The notes beneath the pieces were generated by a model. It searched no databases. It was given only the letters and a program-made list of their open reading frames with translations, and was not told the DNA's origin. Shown one piece after another: positions 12,982 through 25,700 of a DNA stretch of 64,000 nucleotides (positions are counted from its first letter, which is position 1; every line of letters starts with the position of its first letter). The DNA lies in the NCBI GenBank assembly GCA_022749755.1, contig CM040445.1, forward strand, positions 9,073,182 through 9,137,181, written 5' to 3'. This stretch comes from Azadirachta indica (taxonomy: Eukaryota > Streptophyta > Magnoliopsida > Sapindales > Meliaceae). A program made the translations under genes and the position numbers.

Positions 12982-13494
12982 ATGCTCCTGAAAATGAAGA
13001 ACACCACCACCATCCTTGCATTTGTTCTCATCTTCTTGCACACAAACCAGTTTATAATTACAAGGCTTCATGCAGATTTAATAACAGAAACTTGCAGTAA
13101 ATCATATCAGACCCTCGTAGTTCCAGTGCCAAAGATGTGAAAGGACTAGCACGAGTGCTACTGAAAGTGTGTGTAGAGAGCGCAACTGACACTCTCAAAA
13201 GTGATAAGAGAGTTGCAGGCCAACGAGCCAAAGCTGGAGGAGCTAATGTCTCGATGTGCGACTGATTATAAGTTTGCTGTTAGTTGTTTTGGAGGAGCGA
13301 TGAAGAAACTGGAACAAAATGCTTATAAGGAAGCTGCGAAATTGGTGTATGTTGGAGGAGCAAGAGGGCCTGTTGACTGTGAAGAGACGCATGTAGATGG
13401 CGAGGGCAAGTCACCTATGAGGAAAAAGAACAGTGTTATTGCTTATTTAGTGCTTTTAGCCCATAGCATTGTATTGCTTATTCCTTCATCTTAG
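12982..13494 (+). pseudogene. Pectin methylesterase/invertase inhibitor-like (PMEI domain), broken
   Basis: From the ATG at 12982 the frame gives a hydrophobic secretion signal (ILAFVLIFLHTNQF) followed by ITETCSKSYQ, the start of a mature PMEI-type four-helix inhibitor with its first Cys. The frame then hits TGA at 13138-13140. The expected continuation (DPRSSSAKDVKGLARVLLK) is read in another frame from 13110 to about 13195. The original frame resumes near 13201 with the C-terminal half (CATDYKFAVSCFGGAMKKL), ending in a hydrophobic tail and a TAG at 13492-13494. Part of the N-terminal hairpin with its second Cys also appears missing. The two frame changes cancel in phase, but the stop codon remains. 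Family members are secreted to the cell wall, where they inhibit pectin methylesterase or invertase. This copy looks non-functional unless the assembly has errors. Confidence 0.7.
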
Positions 13495-14760
13495 AATTTT
13501 GATATTATTGACCGCAAAAATTCCAAATCAATTACAAAAGCCAACTCTGACAATGGAGGGTAATTAGAAAGTGTTAACAGAATATTTGTGTATACTATGA
13601 ATAAAGATACTCTTTAATAATAATTTTTGATGCATTGGTTTGTATTAAAATTTAATAAGTTGTTCTATATTGTATTGTATTGTATTACATTAAATAAATT
13701 TTAATATAATATTTGTTAGTGTGTAATTATACTAGAAAATATTAATTATATAAAATTTATTTTTTTTATTATTTAATTATATATTATTATTTTAATTAAA
13801 AATTAAATAATTCAAAAGAACTATGTGTTGATAACTAAAAAATTATTATTTTTAAAAAAATATTTTTAAGAAAATGAAAAAAAATGATTAATGAAATGGA
13901 GGCTTGACCCATGGAAGGTGCTGGTGAAATTTGAGAAGTCTGGACTATATCATTCTTAATTTTTATATAATCTAATCCCTTCAACTTTTTACATCAAATA
14001 TTTGATTAAAAAATTTTTATCCTGTATAATAAAATAATACATTCTAGTTGAGTGTACCAAATACATCCTTTATGCACTAATTAATATGCTATAAAATTAT
14101 TAATCATGTAATTCACATATATAATAGAGAATTTTCCCGAAAATTAATATGAAAACCAACATAGTTTTTTAACTAGGTTGGTTGGTTTTTATATTACTAC
14201 TAGCCATGACAATGTAATATCATAGCTCACATTCTTACAAATCCAAATCATTTGGACTTGGGGAGTCGAGTGGGCCGGCATGTTGGGCTAAACCAAGAAG
14301 TCACGTGCTCCCATCTAGGTTGTGTTGTGCCTGATCTGAAACTCAAATGAGATAAAACTAAATTCATTAATATTTTAATAATTTTAGTCTAATAAAGGCA
14401 TACTAGGAACAGTAGATGAATCTATGCGATTTGTGAACTATATCAACAAATTGTGCTCGTATCATGTTGTATCCAGCTGATTATCATAAATAACTTGATA
14501 AAATACAAAACTAATAGTAAATAAACATCATGAGGGAATGAACATATAATAATAAAAAAAATGGCAAGAGGGATATGAATTACCAATTGAAATCGAGACA
14601 TAAATATGCTATCATTTTCAGGCTCTGTAAATTGAAGCAAAATCTCTCAACTCTCCAGCATATACATCACATAGACGGTGACGTTTTCGGCAACTTGCCC
14701 AGCTGTGCTGCATTCCAAAACAAAACGACAACTAGCTGTATCGCTGGCCTCTTCCCTCCT
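13495..14760. other. Intergenic DNA
   Basis: AT-rich with no supported gene. The GC-richer patch at 14255-14350 (GTGGGCCGGCATGTTGGGC and following) looks like transposon debris. The open frames near 14440-14865 have no recognisable domain and partly overlap the repeated leader described next. Confidence 0.45.
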
Positions 14761-14764
14761 CCCC

Positions 14765-14905
14765 AAAAAATCCAACCCACTTACTTCCACTTTGATTCGA
14801 CCCCTAATGTCGTTTTCACTCATCAAACGATTTCACTCGTTGTTGGTTTGTTGATGAATATTTAGATTGTTACATCATTTTTTGTATATAAATATTAAAC
14901 AAAAA
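14765..14905. repeat. Partial third copy of the tandem unit's leader
   Basis: The order CCCACTTACTTCCACTTTGATTCGACC, TAATGTCGTTTTCACTCATC, then TATAAATATTA matches the first 150-200 bases of the units at 14923 and 18309 (CCCACTTTTACTTTAATTTGG, CAATGTCTTTTTCTAACATC, CCTATAAATATTA). Only the leader is present in this copy. Confidence 0.55.
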
Positions 14906-15695
14906 AAAAAGAAAAGAAAAAGCAAGATATTATAGTAGAGTACCAACCAACAGTAGTAGAGAGTTTAGCAAAAGTATACGTTCTGTTTGAGTGAAATCTA
15001 ATCCATTTTCACTTCAATTCTGCCGTTAATGTCTTTTTCTTGCATCAAATCAAATCAATTTTTTATAGTCATTCAACATTCGTTCCTGCTTGCATATATA
15101 CAACATTATCTCATCTGTTTCCTATAAATATTAAAAATATATATATATATATATATTATCGCCGGCCACTTGAGAGCAAAATAAAATTTGCATCCAATTT
15201 AAATAAAATTTATTGTTATTCAAAAATTTACCTAGTATTATCAGAAGAATTTGTATATTTTTTTTCTCTTAAGTGGAGAGGGAGGTGACCATTTTTTTTT
15301 TTTAAAACTATTAGTTTATAACTTTAAATATAAATTTTAATCTTATTTTTAAAATATCTATATAGATTTCACGTGTTACTTTAATATATAATTTAAACCC
15401 AATTAATACTTTCCTTCCCAACTAATATTTTAAGCCATATGAAAACTGATTTTGTTAGTGCTTCATTTTCTTATATGGAATCCGGATGTTGAAATATAAA
15501 CTATAAAATACAGTATTAGTATCATGACAAAATAAGAATAATTTTACCTTTTTTAATAATTATATTTATATGAGTATTTTTAAAATGATTAAATTAAGAT
15601 ATTTTTTCAATAAAATTTTAGATTGCATATATTTTTTTCTATGTATTAATTGGTAAGTCTTTTTTTCATCATCACAGCAACATCATCCATCTAAA

Positions 15696-15760
15696 TGTGA
15701 TTGTTATTGATTTGAGCTTTTCTTGGCAGATTGCTTTCTTAAAGCAATTTCTCAATCACA
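15696..15760. other. Nested hairpin in unit A
   Basis: An outer stem, TGTGATTG (15696-15703) with CAATCACA (15753-15760), encloses an inner stem, ATTGCTTT with AAAGCAAT, separated by a few bases. Both stems are kept in unit B. A role as structured RNA or as a MITE remnant is possible, but neither is shown. Confidence 0.45.
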
Positions 15761-16014
15761 AATTTTAAATTTTCTACGGACGTAGATTTTTCTTTTTTTT
15801 AAAAATAAATAAAAAGTTAACTACTTTTATTACAAGATTATTCTTTGCAAGATTTTATGTTGTCTTGCCTTTCATCACCTATCAAATATACAATGAAAAA
15901 ATGTCATCACCTTCTTCTACCATACGCATCCGTTACTTTAAAATATATCTAAACATCTTTTTTCTATTATTATGTATTTATTTTATAATTTTATAAATTA
16001 ATTTTTATCTTATT

Positions 16015-16220
16015 ATGTATAGATCAACAATCCCTTAATTTTATACAATTTCTTATATTATTTGTAAATCAATTGATCTAAGTAATTTTAACAGTTGAGA
16101 TTAAATTTAATATATGTAATTAATGCATAATAAATATATTTTAATTAATGCATTGTTAAATTTAATCTTAATTATTGACAGTGTTTTAATCCGATGATCT
16201 ATAAGAATTAAGAGGTTACT
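16015..16220. mobile_element. Palindromic MITE, family P, copy 1 (unit A)
   Basis: The two halves are imperfect inverted repeats. GATCAACAATCCCTTAATTTT on the left pairs with the end near 16190-16220, and TTGAGATTAAATTTAAT pairs with ATTAAATTTAATCTTAA around a centre near 16110-16120. It has no coding capacity. Its ends resemble those of the elements at 22505 and 27770. Confidence 0.5.
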
Positions 16221-19070
16221 AATCCATTCCCTATTTATATAATAAGTCTCTAAATTAAAATATAGTTATAAATTATTTAAATGAAAAATAAAATAAATAT
16301 TTTATTTTTTAAATAATTAAGGTGAATTGAATTAATTTATGATATTTGGTAAATAAAATTTTTGAAATTCAAATTCTTTAAGATTTTTTTCTACTTTCTA
16401 CTAGAAAATGTTACCGAACAAATTATTAAACTTTAAAAATATTAAATCAAAAGGCATCATTTTCATTTTCATTCTTACTTTTAAAAAAATTAATTCAAAT
16501 ATAATAAAGTGATCTCAACATTTCTTTCATTAAAAAATGGAGAAACATATTATTATGTTATTATTATTTATAATAATTCATATCCAATATTTGTTCATCT
16601 CTAACATTTGAATATTATATATTTGAAAGGTTTTTAAAAGTTATTATCGATGCAATACAAGGATTCAAAGTACTAAAGCTAAAAGCATGATCTTGATATT
16701 TTCAACTTCTTTTAAAAGAAAAAATATTGGGTTTAAACAAAATTATTTTTTTTACGTTATATTATCTTTAAGTAAAATAAAATTTTTTCGTAATAAAATA
16801 TTTTATTAAAATATAAATATTTAAAATGTACTTTTGGGGCAAATAAACCTATTATATATAATAATAAATATACTGTTGGTTCCTGACTTATATTTATTTA
16901 TTACATAGAATTAATAATACACAATATAATGTATAAAAAATCAATTTAATTATATTTTGGTAATTTTAATTAATTATATTTTGGTAAAAAATTATTTAAA
17001 TATTACAAATTAAAAAAAAAAAAAAAAGCTCAGCATACACTTAAGGCTTTTTTTTCTTACTTGATTCTTAATTTGAAAATTTATCTGTTTTAGTTAATTA
17101 ATTACTTTTTTAAAACTTAATAACAATGTTAAGATACTTTTTAATTTTGAGTTGAGTTGTTTTTTTTAAATACAAACACAATATAAACACAAATAAACTT
17201 AAATTTCATAAATAAAACCGTTACAATATATTGCGTTTAACTTCTTCACACACACACATAAACACAAATGTACTTAAATTTTATAAATCAAACCGTTACA
17301 ATTTATTGCGTTTAACTTCTTCACGTGTGCATGCGGGTGGTACAAGAATTGAATAACTTGGGAGTTAAAATGGTTAAAAAATAAAGTTAGTCATATAATA
17401 TTTTAAAAATAATTAATAAATTAAGGAGTAAATTGACAACTTTTTTAAATGTATGTCCAGATCAAACTTTTATAAATCTAAAAGCTAAGTTCAAAATATA
17501 AATATTATAATAAAATTTTTCTTTTAAAAAAAACTGTCTTCTATATATATATTCGATGAGGTCATCGTCTAACTTACCTAACCTAGTAAGCAAACCTAAT
17601 ACTATAAATTGTATTATAATGCATGCATTTATGTATGTATGAATGCCTTCCACATAGATCTTACCTGCCTTATATCTTTAATTCTTTAATAAATCAATAA
17701 GTACACCCACCTCCTCATATACCATGCTTTTGTCACTTTAAGAAATAAAAGTATTCATTAATTGCATCAATAATCAATCACATTATAATGTCAATAAATA
17801 GATATACTTACATAATCAATACATCTTATAATATATTTATATATATATATTTTAACTTATTGCTGAAAATTTGGTAATTATATTTGAATAAAATAAATTA
17901 AAATTTTTAATTTAACACTAAAGTATGAAATCTAAATACAAAAATATTCTTATATAATTTATTTAATTCTTAATATATAAAATTTATATTAATTGCCTTA
18001 AGAATATCATAAATAAAATTATTAGTTTTTAGATATTTATATTCATATGTAATAAAAAAAAAAAATAAATATAGTATTTAAAATTATTAAGTTTTATATA
18101 TTTATATTTATTCATATTTCAAGTTCATTCAAATTTTAGATAAAAAAATACCCTTAATTTATTAACAGTGTAATTAAAATATCTGTGTATACTACAAGTT
18201 GTTCACTGAAATAGCTAATTTTAATCCAACAATAATCATAGCTCTTAAATTTTAATTTTATTTTTAATAACGTTTTTGAATTTACGAATTAATTAATTAT
18301 TTAAAAAAAAAGATATTATAGTAAGAGTATCAACCAAAAGTCAATTATGGAGCAGAGGTCTCCGTCTAGTTTGAGTGAAATCTAACCCACTTTTACTTTA
18401 ATTTGGCCACCAATGTCTTTTTCTAACATCAAATCAAACCCTTATATTTATTCACTCATTAGTTCTTTCTTGCATGTATACATTGTTATATCATTTGTTT
18501 CCTATAAATATTACAAAAAATATATGTATTATAGTCGGTCACCAATAAAAAGTTAAGAGTGAAGCAAAAATTTGTGCATAATTTGATCGAAATCTTCACT
18601 TATTCAAAAATTTAGTCAATATCTTAAGAATTCCTACATCTTTTCCTCTTGAAAAGGAATGTGTGAATTTATTATTAAACTACTAATGTGTAACTTTAAT
18701 GTTGATTTTAATCTTACTAATTTTTAAATATCTATATAAATCTCATATGTTACCTTAAGCCTTTAATGTATGATTTAAACACAAGTAATACTTCCCTTCT
18801 TCGCTTATATTTTAAACCATATGAAAACTGATTATGTTAGTGCTCCATTTTTTTATATGGAATCCAAATGTTGAAATAAGAATTAAAAAATATATGATAA
18901 AATAAAAATAATTTAATCCTTTTTAATGATCATATTTATATATTAGCATTTTTAAAATTATTGAATTGAAATATCTTTTTGAATAAAACTTTAGAGTGTA
19001 TATATCTTTTTCTATCTATTAGTTAATGGTAACTTCTTTTGCATCATCACACCAGCACCATGCATCTAAA

Positions 19071-19137
19071 TGTGATTGTTATTGATTTGAGTTTGTTTTT
19101 GGCAGCTTGCTTTCTTTAAAGCAATTTCTCAATCACA
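19071..19137. other. Nested hairpin in unit B
   Basis: Same structure as at 15696-15760: outer TGTGATTG/CAATCACA and inner TTGCTTT/AAAGCAA. The loop regions have diverged (GTTTTTGGCAGC against TTTTCTTGGCAGA) while the stems are unchanged. Confidence 0.45.
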
Positions 19138-19399
19138 AATTTTAAATTTTCCACTGACGTAGATTTTTTCTTCTTTTTTTTTAAATTTAAAAAAAAAAGT
19201 TAACTACTTTTATTACAAGATTATTCGTTGCAAGATTTTATGTTGTCTTGCCTCTGTCATCTATCAAATATACGATGAAAAAATGTCTATCACCTTCTTG
19301 TACCATATGCATCCATTACTTTAAGATATATCTAAACATCATTTTCTATTATTATGTATTTATTTATGATTTTGTAAATTAATTCTTACCTTATTTATG

Positions 19400-19592
19400 T
19401 ATAGATGATCAATCCCTTAATTTTATACAATTTATTATATTATTTGTAAATCATCGGATTTAAATAATTTAAGATTAAATTAAATGTATAATAAATGTAT
19501 TTTAATTAATGCATGTCTTAGATTTAATCTCAATTATTAAAAGTATCTTAATTTGATAATCTACAAATGGTATAAGAATTATCCGTTCCCTA
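19400..19592. mobile_element. Palindromic MITE, family P, copy 2 (unit B)
   Basis: The counterpart of 16015-16220 in the duplicated unit (GATCAATCCCTTAATTTTATAC on the left, inverted partner near 19560-19590). It was therefore present before the duplication. Confidence 0.5.
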
Positions 19593-20357
19593 TTTATATA
19601 ATAAGTCTCTAAACTAAAATATAGTTATAAATTATTTAACTAAAAAATAAAATAAATATTTATTTTTTAAATAATTAAGATGAATTGAATTAATTTAGAT
19701 AGCTGGTAAATAAAATTATTGAAATTCAAATTCTTTAAGATGTTTCTACTTTCTACTAAAAAATGTTACCGAACACATTATTAAACTTTAAAAATATTAA
19801 ATCAAAAACATCATTTTCATTTTCATTCTTACTTTTAAAAAAACATTAATTCAAATATAATAAAGTGATCTTAATATTTCTTTCATTAAAAAATGGATAA
19901 AGATATTATTATGTTATTATTATTTATAATAAATCATATCTAATATTTGTTCATCTCTAGCATTTGAGTCTTATATTTTAAGATTTATTATCAATGCAAT
20001 GCAAGGATTCAAAGTACTAAAGCTAAAAGCATGATCTTGATATTTTTCAACTTCTTTTAGAAGAAAATAATATTGGGTTTAAACAAAATTATTTTTTTAT
20101 GTTAAATTATCTTTAACAGTAAATTAAATTAAAATATTCTCATAATAAATATCTTAAATGTACTTTTGGGGTAGATAAACCTATTATATATAGTAATAAA
20201 TATATAGTTGGTCATGACTTATATTTGTTTATTAGATAAATTAATGATACACATGTAATCTATAAAAACTCAATTTAATCACATTTTGGTAATTTTAGTT
20301 AATTAATATTGTTTTAAAATTATTTAAATTTTAAAAAAATTAAGCTTGGCCTACATT

Positions 20358-21030
20358 AAAGTAGCGTTTGTTTTTTTATTTAAATTCTAAACACGACTGA
20401 AATTTAAATAAGAATAATATATTTATTTTTTTATTTAAAATATCAAAAAATAAATATTAAATTATTTGTTTTGATAAAATAAAAAGTCTGAAAATTGATA
20501 TTTTGATATATATACCCTTTTAAATAGTATACTTACATTTATAATAATTTTAATTATATTAGCACAATAATAAAAAAAAATTAATAAATTATATTAGTAT
20601 GTACATTTTTTGTTTGTTTGATATATAATTTTTTTAAAAAATAATTTCTAATTGATAATATAAAAATTAATAAAAATAATAAGTTATATTATAATATAGT
20701 TGTAATTATGTAAATATACAAATTTATTACAATAATTAAAGTATAAAAGAAGTAAGATTGAGAAGATAAGTAGAGAAAACCTACAATAAAAAAATGTCAA
20801 AAATAGTTAAATAGGGTTTTAATATTGTTAGTAAATAAATTAATAAAATACGGATAATTTTAAAAAATTAAAATATTAAATTCTTCAAAGATTTGTTAAT
20901 TCAGATTTAAGTCAAAGTTTTTAATTTAATTATATTTAGATGTTTTTACAAAGATATAAATTAAAAACAACTCTTAAATATCTAAATAATTTTATTTAGA
21001 TTTCAATTAGAAAAACAAACAACCTCTAAA
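20358..21030. mobile_element. AT-rich MITE-like insertion in unit B
   Basis: Sequence absent from the same place in unit A. The left end reads GCGTTTGTTTTTTTATTTAAA. The right end reads AGATTTCAATTAGAAAAACAAACAACCTC, roughly its inverted complement. A second GTTTGTTT-type end near 21260-21295 suggests nesting. No coding frame. Confidence 0.45.
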
Positions 21031-21408
21031 TTTTTTTTTTTACACTTAATTTTTGATTTAAAAATTTAGTAGTGTAACTATTTCATTATGTTCCTCTAAA
21101 TGTCACGACAATTTTAAGATACTTATAAAAAGTCAAATTTTTACTTTTTCATTGAATTTTGAAAATTGAAATAAATTTATTATATATATTTTTTATAAAT
21201 ATCATATTTCTAAAATAATAAAAAATATCAAATTAAAGCATTTAGGATTATTTCAAATTTAGATTAATTCAAAATTAAGTTAAAAACAAACACTTCTTAA
21301 GTCGAGTTGTCTTTCTTAAATACAAACACAATATAAATACAAATAGGCTTAAATTTCATAATTCAAACCATGATAGTATATTGCGTTTAACCTCTTTGTA
21401 ACATATTA

Positions 21409-21410
<2 letters not shown>

Positions 21411-21473
<63 letters not shown>

Positions 21474-21476
21474 GAT
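21411..21476. repeat. Compound microsatellite (CATA)n-(TA)n-(TG)n
   Basis: About eight CATA units run into about ten TA units and then GTATG(TG)n, so the tract is nearly self-complementary from end to end. A related (GTAT)n tract lies at 21535-21557. Confidence 0.9.
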
Positions 21477-22504
21477 CATCATCTAACTTACCTAACCTAC
21501 TAAGCTAACCTAATTCTATAATTGTATTATAATGTACGTATGTATGTATGTATGTATCTATACCTTCCACAGAAAGTTTACCTACCTTTATATCTTTAAT
21601 TATTTAATAAATCAAAAGTACACCGACGTGCTCATATACTATACTTTTGTTACTTTAATAAATAGTAAAATAAGCAGAAAGGATTCATTAATTGCATCAA
21701 TTAATCACCCGCATTATAATGTCAAGGAAAGATACACTTACATAATTAATATATTTTTATTATATATATATATATATATATGATTACGTTATTCTCTAAC
21801 TTTAACTTAGTGTATGTTTATCTTTTAGTATGAAATTTGAATATAATTAAGTTTTAGGTATTCATATATTTTAAAGACAATCTACTAACTAATTTAAAAT
21901 TTTTAATTTAACATTAAAGTATGAAATCTAAATACAAAAATATATTTATTTATTTATTTTTAAAAGGTAAAAGGGTGGGTTATAACTTAAATACATTTTT
22001 AACCCTTTATCTCTTTAGCGTCAAATGGGATTGGCTTACAAAATAGATAAAGTAACTTATCAATTCGACTTATCACTGAGATTTATTTATTTTCTAATAT
22101 ATAAAGTTTATGGTAATCTTTTTAAGAATATGGTAAGTAAGATTATTACTTTTCAAATATTTATATTCAATATATGATAAATAAAAAATAATATATTATT
22201 CGAAATCATTTAGTTTTATATATTCATATTCATTCAGATTTCAAATAAAAAAATAAATGTGACCTTCATCTATTGGCAGCATAATGAAAATATTCATGCA
22301 TACCGTAAGTCACTCGGTCAACTAGCTAATTTTTATCTAACAACAATGATATGTCTTAAAATTCAATTTTAATTATCTTCAAAAACTTTTTTGAATATAT
22401 GGAGTAATTAATTATTACTATATACACTAGCATTAAAAATGGACATGTTAATTTTAATGTTTAATACTTATAACATATACATAAATATGAATAATTTTGA
22501 ATAT

Positions 22505-22737
22505 AAGTATGAGGAAGGATCAACGACTTTTTTTTATTTTATATAATTTTTTACATTAATTATAAACCGTTGAATTTAGACACATTTAAAAGTTCAGATT
22601 ATATCTAATTATTTAATTAATGCATCTATGATTAATTTATATATTATATGCAATTTTAACTGTTTAATGTGTCAGAATATAACGGTTTACAATTGATATA
22701 AAAAATTATATATAAAAAAGGATCATTGATATTATCC
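22505..22737. mobile_element. Palindromic MITE, family P, copy 3
   Basis: The left half (GGATCAACGACTTTTTTTTA, TTATAAACCGTTGAATTT, GACACATTTAAA) is mirrored by the right half (AATGTGTCAGAATATAACGG, then AAGGATCATTGAT). Its internal words AACCGTTGAAT and GACACAT are shared with the copy inside the PP2-A13 intron. Confidence 0.65.
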
Positions 22738-22739
22738 CT

Positions 22740-25700
22740 ATAAATATATATAATATTAAATTTATTTACTTTTAAGTGTAATTTGATTGATTTGAGATAT
22801 TTGTTGTCTAGTAGATAAATTTTTCCTTTTTCGTTTAAATGCTTTATTAAAAATAAAAATAAATAATATATTCAACTAACCCACAAAACAAAATTAAAAA
22901 TGTGTTATAGGCATGGCAACTTGCAAAAGGAGAAACAATAAACGATGAAGTTGATAACAGTACATTAGGTTAATGTCGATGTTGTTACTTTCAAATTTAT
23001 GTCTATCGTTTTTGAAGCAACTTGCTCGTTTCCACCAACCATGTTATATTATTAATTTACCAATTAATTAATTTAAATCTCCACTTAAGTTTCGGATAAA
23101 ATTTCGAATTATAATATAATAATATTAGAAAATGTTAGTGGTCCAAGTATCACGTACCACATTCACTATAGTATAAGTTGATTTTGAGTTTATAAGAGCG
23201 AATAAATAGTAACTATTAATAATATAGTCTTTTTGATTTATGGTAAACACTTAGCAGTAAAAAGAACAGACTCGAGTTCTTATTTTCAAGTGGGTTTCTC
23301 AAAAATTGGACCATGCGTTTTAATGAAGAATTGTCACATACAGTGCGAGTATCTCAAAAGTATAAAAAATAAATAATATTAGTTAGATACATAGCGTAAT
23401 TGATTTGGTGAGAACGTCAATCAGATCTCCCATATCAGATAAAAAAATATAAGTTAATTTTGAACATATAAATACAAAGCACGTAACGTCTCTTAATATG
23501 TAAGTTTTGTTAATCTACGGCATAAAGCTAGACTAAAGTCCGTTGCGTACATGCTTATTCTATTATAAAAATTACTTTTATACATATAATTATGTTCTTG
23601 TCAATTTAAACTATAAAAATTTGGCCATACGTACCGGTTACTTTAATCTATAAAAATAATAAAGTTAGTATATATTGTATGTATAAAAAAAAAAAAAAAG
23701 AGATTTTCTAACACAGTTCATGATCAACCCTATTTTAAGTTAATTATTAAATTCTATTTTGAATAATCTGACGGTCCAAATTATATAGCCGCCGTGTGTA
23801 ATCTGAGTCCGAATAATAAATCAAATACCGAATTGATTATATATATCGGCATGTGGGCCAAGAACTCCTAATCCACGTCATACCTTATCCAAAATTATAA
23901 ATAAATAAATAAAAGGTGATTTGCTGATAAAATGACACGTGTGTTAGTTTTAAGGTACAACTTGCGCTTGACATGTCCCGTGCTGACTCAGACGCCCCTC
24001 AACTTGATGTACTTCCTCTGTACGCGGTTTCATTGCTCTGCTTTGAATTCCAAAAGACTACGCCACGTGTCTCTTTTTTTTATTCCAATAATATAATTTT
24101 AATATACGGCCTTTTTTTATAAAAACATAAATATTATTATTTTTTTAACTTTTCGTTGTGGGGATCGACGATGACTATGAAAATATTAAAAAAATAAAAA
24201 AGAAAAATAAAATGTGAATTGTCTTTGCCCATTGGTTCGTGTGTGCTACATATTTTTTAACATCATCAAATTTGCAACGTGGGTATGTTTGAACCACGGA
24301 TTTTGTATTATTATATTATATTTTAATTTATTATTTTTTATAAAATTCAAATAATAATAATACTAAGGTTGGCGACCTTTTAAAAATTGATTAATTTAAT
24401 TTTAAGTTAAAAACCTAAACTCAATTAATGATGATTTCAAATGTTGATATTATCCAAGTTTGTTTAACTTGTTTTTAACCAATTTAAATGGGAACGGATA
24501 ATCAGTTTTATTATTACAAACGCAAATAACTATTGCAAATAAATCTTTATAAAACCAAAGAAATATGTTAAAATTTAGTTTTTTTGGTGTAAATATTTTT
24601 CTCTAAAATAGAAATAAATTAGTTTAACATTACTAAAAAATTGAGGATTTGATTACAAAATATTGATTTATAGTTATGTCAATTTTTTATACAAATTTTA
24701 AATATGCTAAAAATTAAAATTTAAAGGTAAATTTTAATATTTTAATATTATATATATAAAAAAATATATAAAATAAAAGAAAAAGATTAGAAAAATTACT
24801 ATGTTGTCAATTTCCAACTCAAAAAATATCAAAAAAAGATATTTTTATTAAGAAATTGAGGTTGCATTGTTGTGATTGAAACGAGTGGTCACAACTCACA
24901 ATCACATCATGTGTGCTGCCACCCATTTTATTCCTACATTCCAAATCATTATGATATTCCAATCAGGGTGAGTTCGATTCCTCTTAGTATTTCTTGCTAA
25001 GATTTCTCACAAAATGTAAGTTTGACTTCACACAATAAATTTCGAAAATTACAGATAAAATTGTAAATAATTTATAAATAATAAATAGAATTGTAACAAT
25101 AAAAAAAAATCATTATCAATATAATAAATATTAATCATTAAAAATATAAAAATAATCATTATAAATATAATAAATATAGTATCTAGACAAAAAATTATAA
25201 ATTTTTATACTTAAAGAAAATGACGGGTATTTTATCTTTTGAATTAAGTCTATAATTTTTTTTATTTAAATATCAATATTATTAAAATTTTTAAGAATGA
25301 AAACAACATAGCGGATAAAGATTAGAACTATAGATATTTTTTTTTTAACAAAAGAAGAATTTTATCAACAAATAAATATTTTTTAATTTAAATAAAATGA
25401 AAAGACATTTACTGTATAATAAATTTTTAAAAAAAAAGCTTGAATTTTTTATTCAAGCAAAAAGAGATTCTAAATAAGAAGCGAAAAAATCCTAATAGTT
25501 GAAAAAATTATATTCAAATTTTAATTAAAAATATATTAAAATTAAGTTCGGTAGATAATGTCATCAAATAAAAAATAAAATGGGATAATAATATTTTCAT
25601 CTCCGTACCATGCCAAAAAATAAACTCGGACATAGTTTGCTTGATTTTAATAATTTCATCCATAAGAATAGAAGTATGAAATAAACCCAGTTAACACAAA

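Larger units (their letters stand above)
14923..18308. repeat. Tandem duplication, unit A (about 3.4 kb, no recognised genes)
   Basis: Unit A opens with AAGATATTATAGTAGAG and is colinear with the unit beginning at 18309 over nearly its whole length. Shared landmarks in order: the leader with CCTATAAATATTA; a nested hairpin at 15696-15760; GCAAGATTTTATGTTGTCTTG; a palindromic MITE at about 16015-16220; CAAGGATTCAAAGTACTAAA; ATTGCGTTTAACTTCTTCAC; and TCTAACTTACCTAACCTA. No open frame with a recognisable domain occurs. A local duplication of about 75 bases lies at 17165-17325 (two copies of CCGTTACAAT.TATTGCGTTTAACTTCTTCAC). Confidence 0.8.
18309..22425. repeat. Tandem duplication, unit B (about 4.1 kb)
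   Basis: Direct repeat of unit A, offset by about 3386 bases at its start. It is longer mainly because of AT-rich MITE-like DNA at about 20358-21300. Homology returns at about 21300 (AAATACAAACACAATATAAA) and continues past TCTAACTTACCTAACCTACTAAG to near 22420. It shows many substitutions against unit A, so the duplication is not recent. No gene is supported. Confidence 0.8.

Noticed and set aside
14575..15288. Open frames near the start of the tandem duplication
   Set aside because: They are not preserved between unit A, unit B and the leader-only copy, so they are chance frames.
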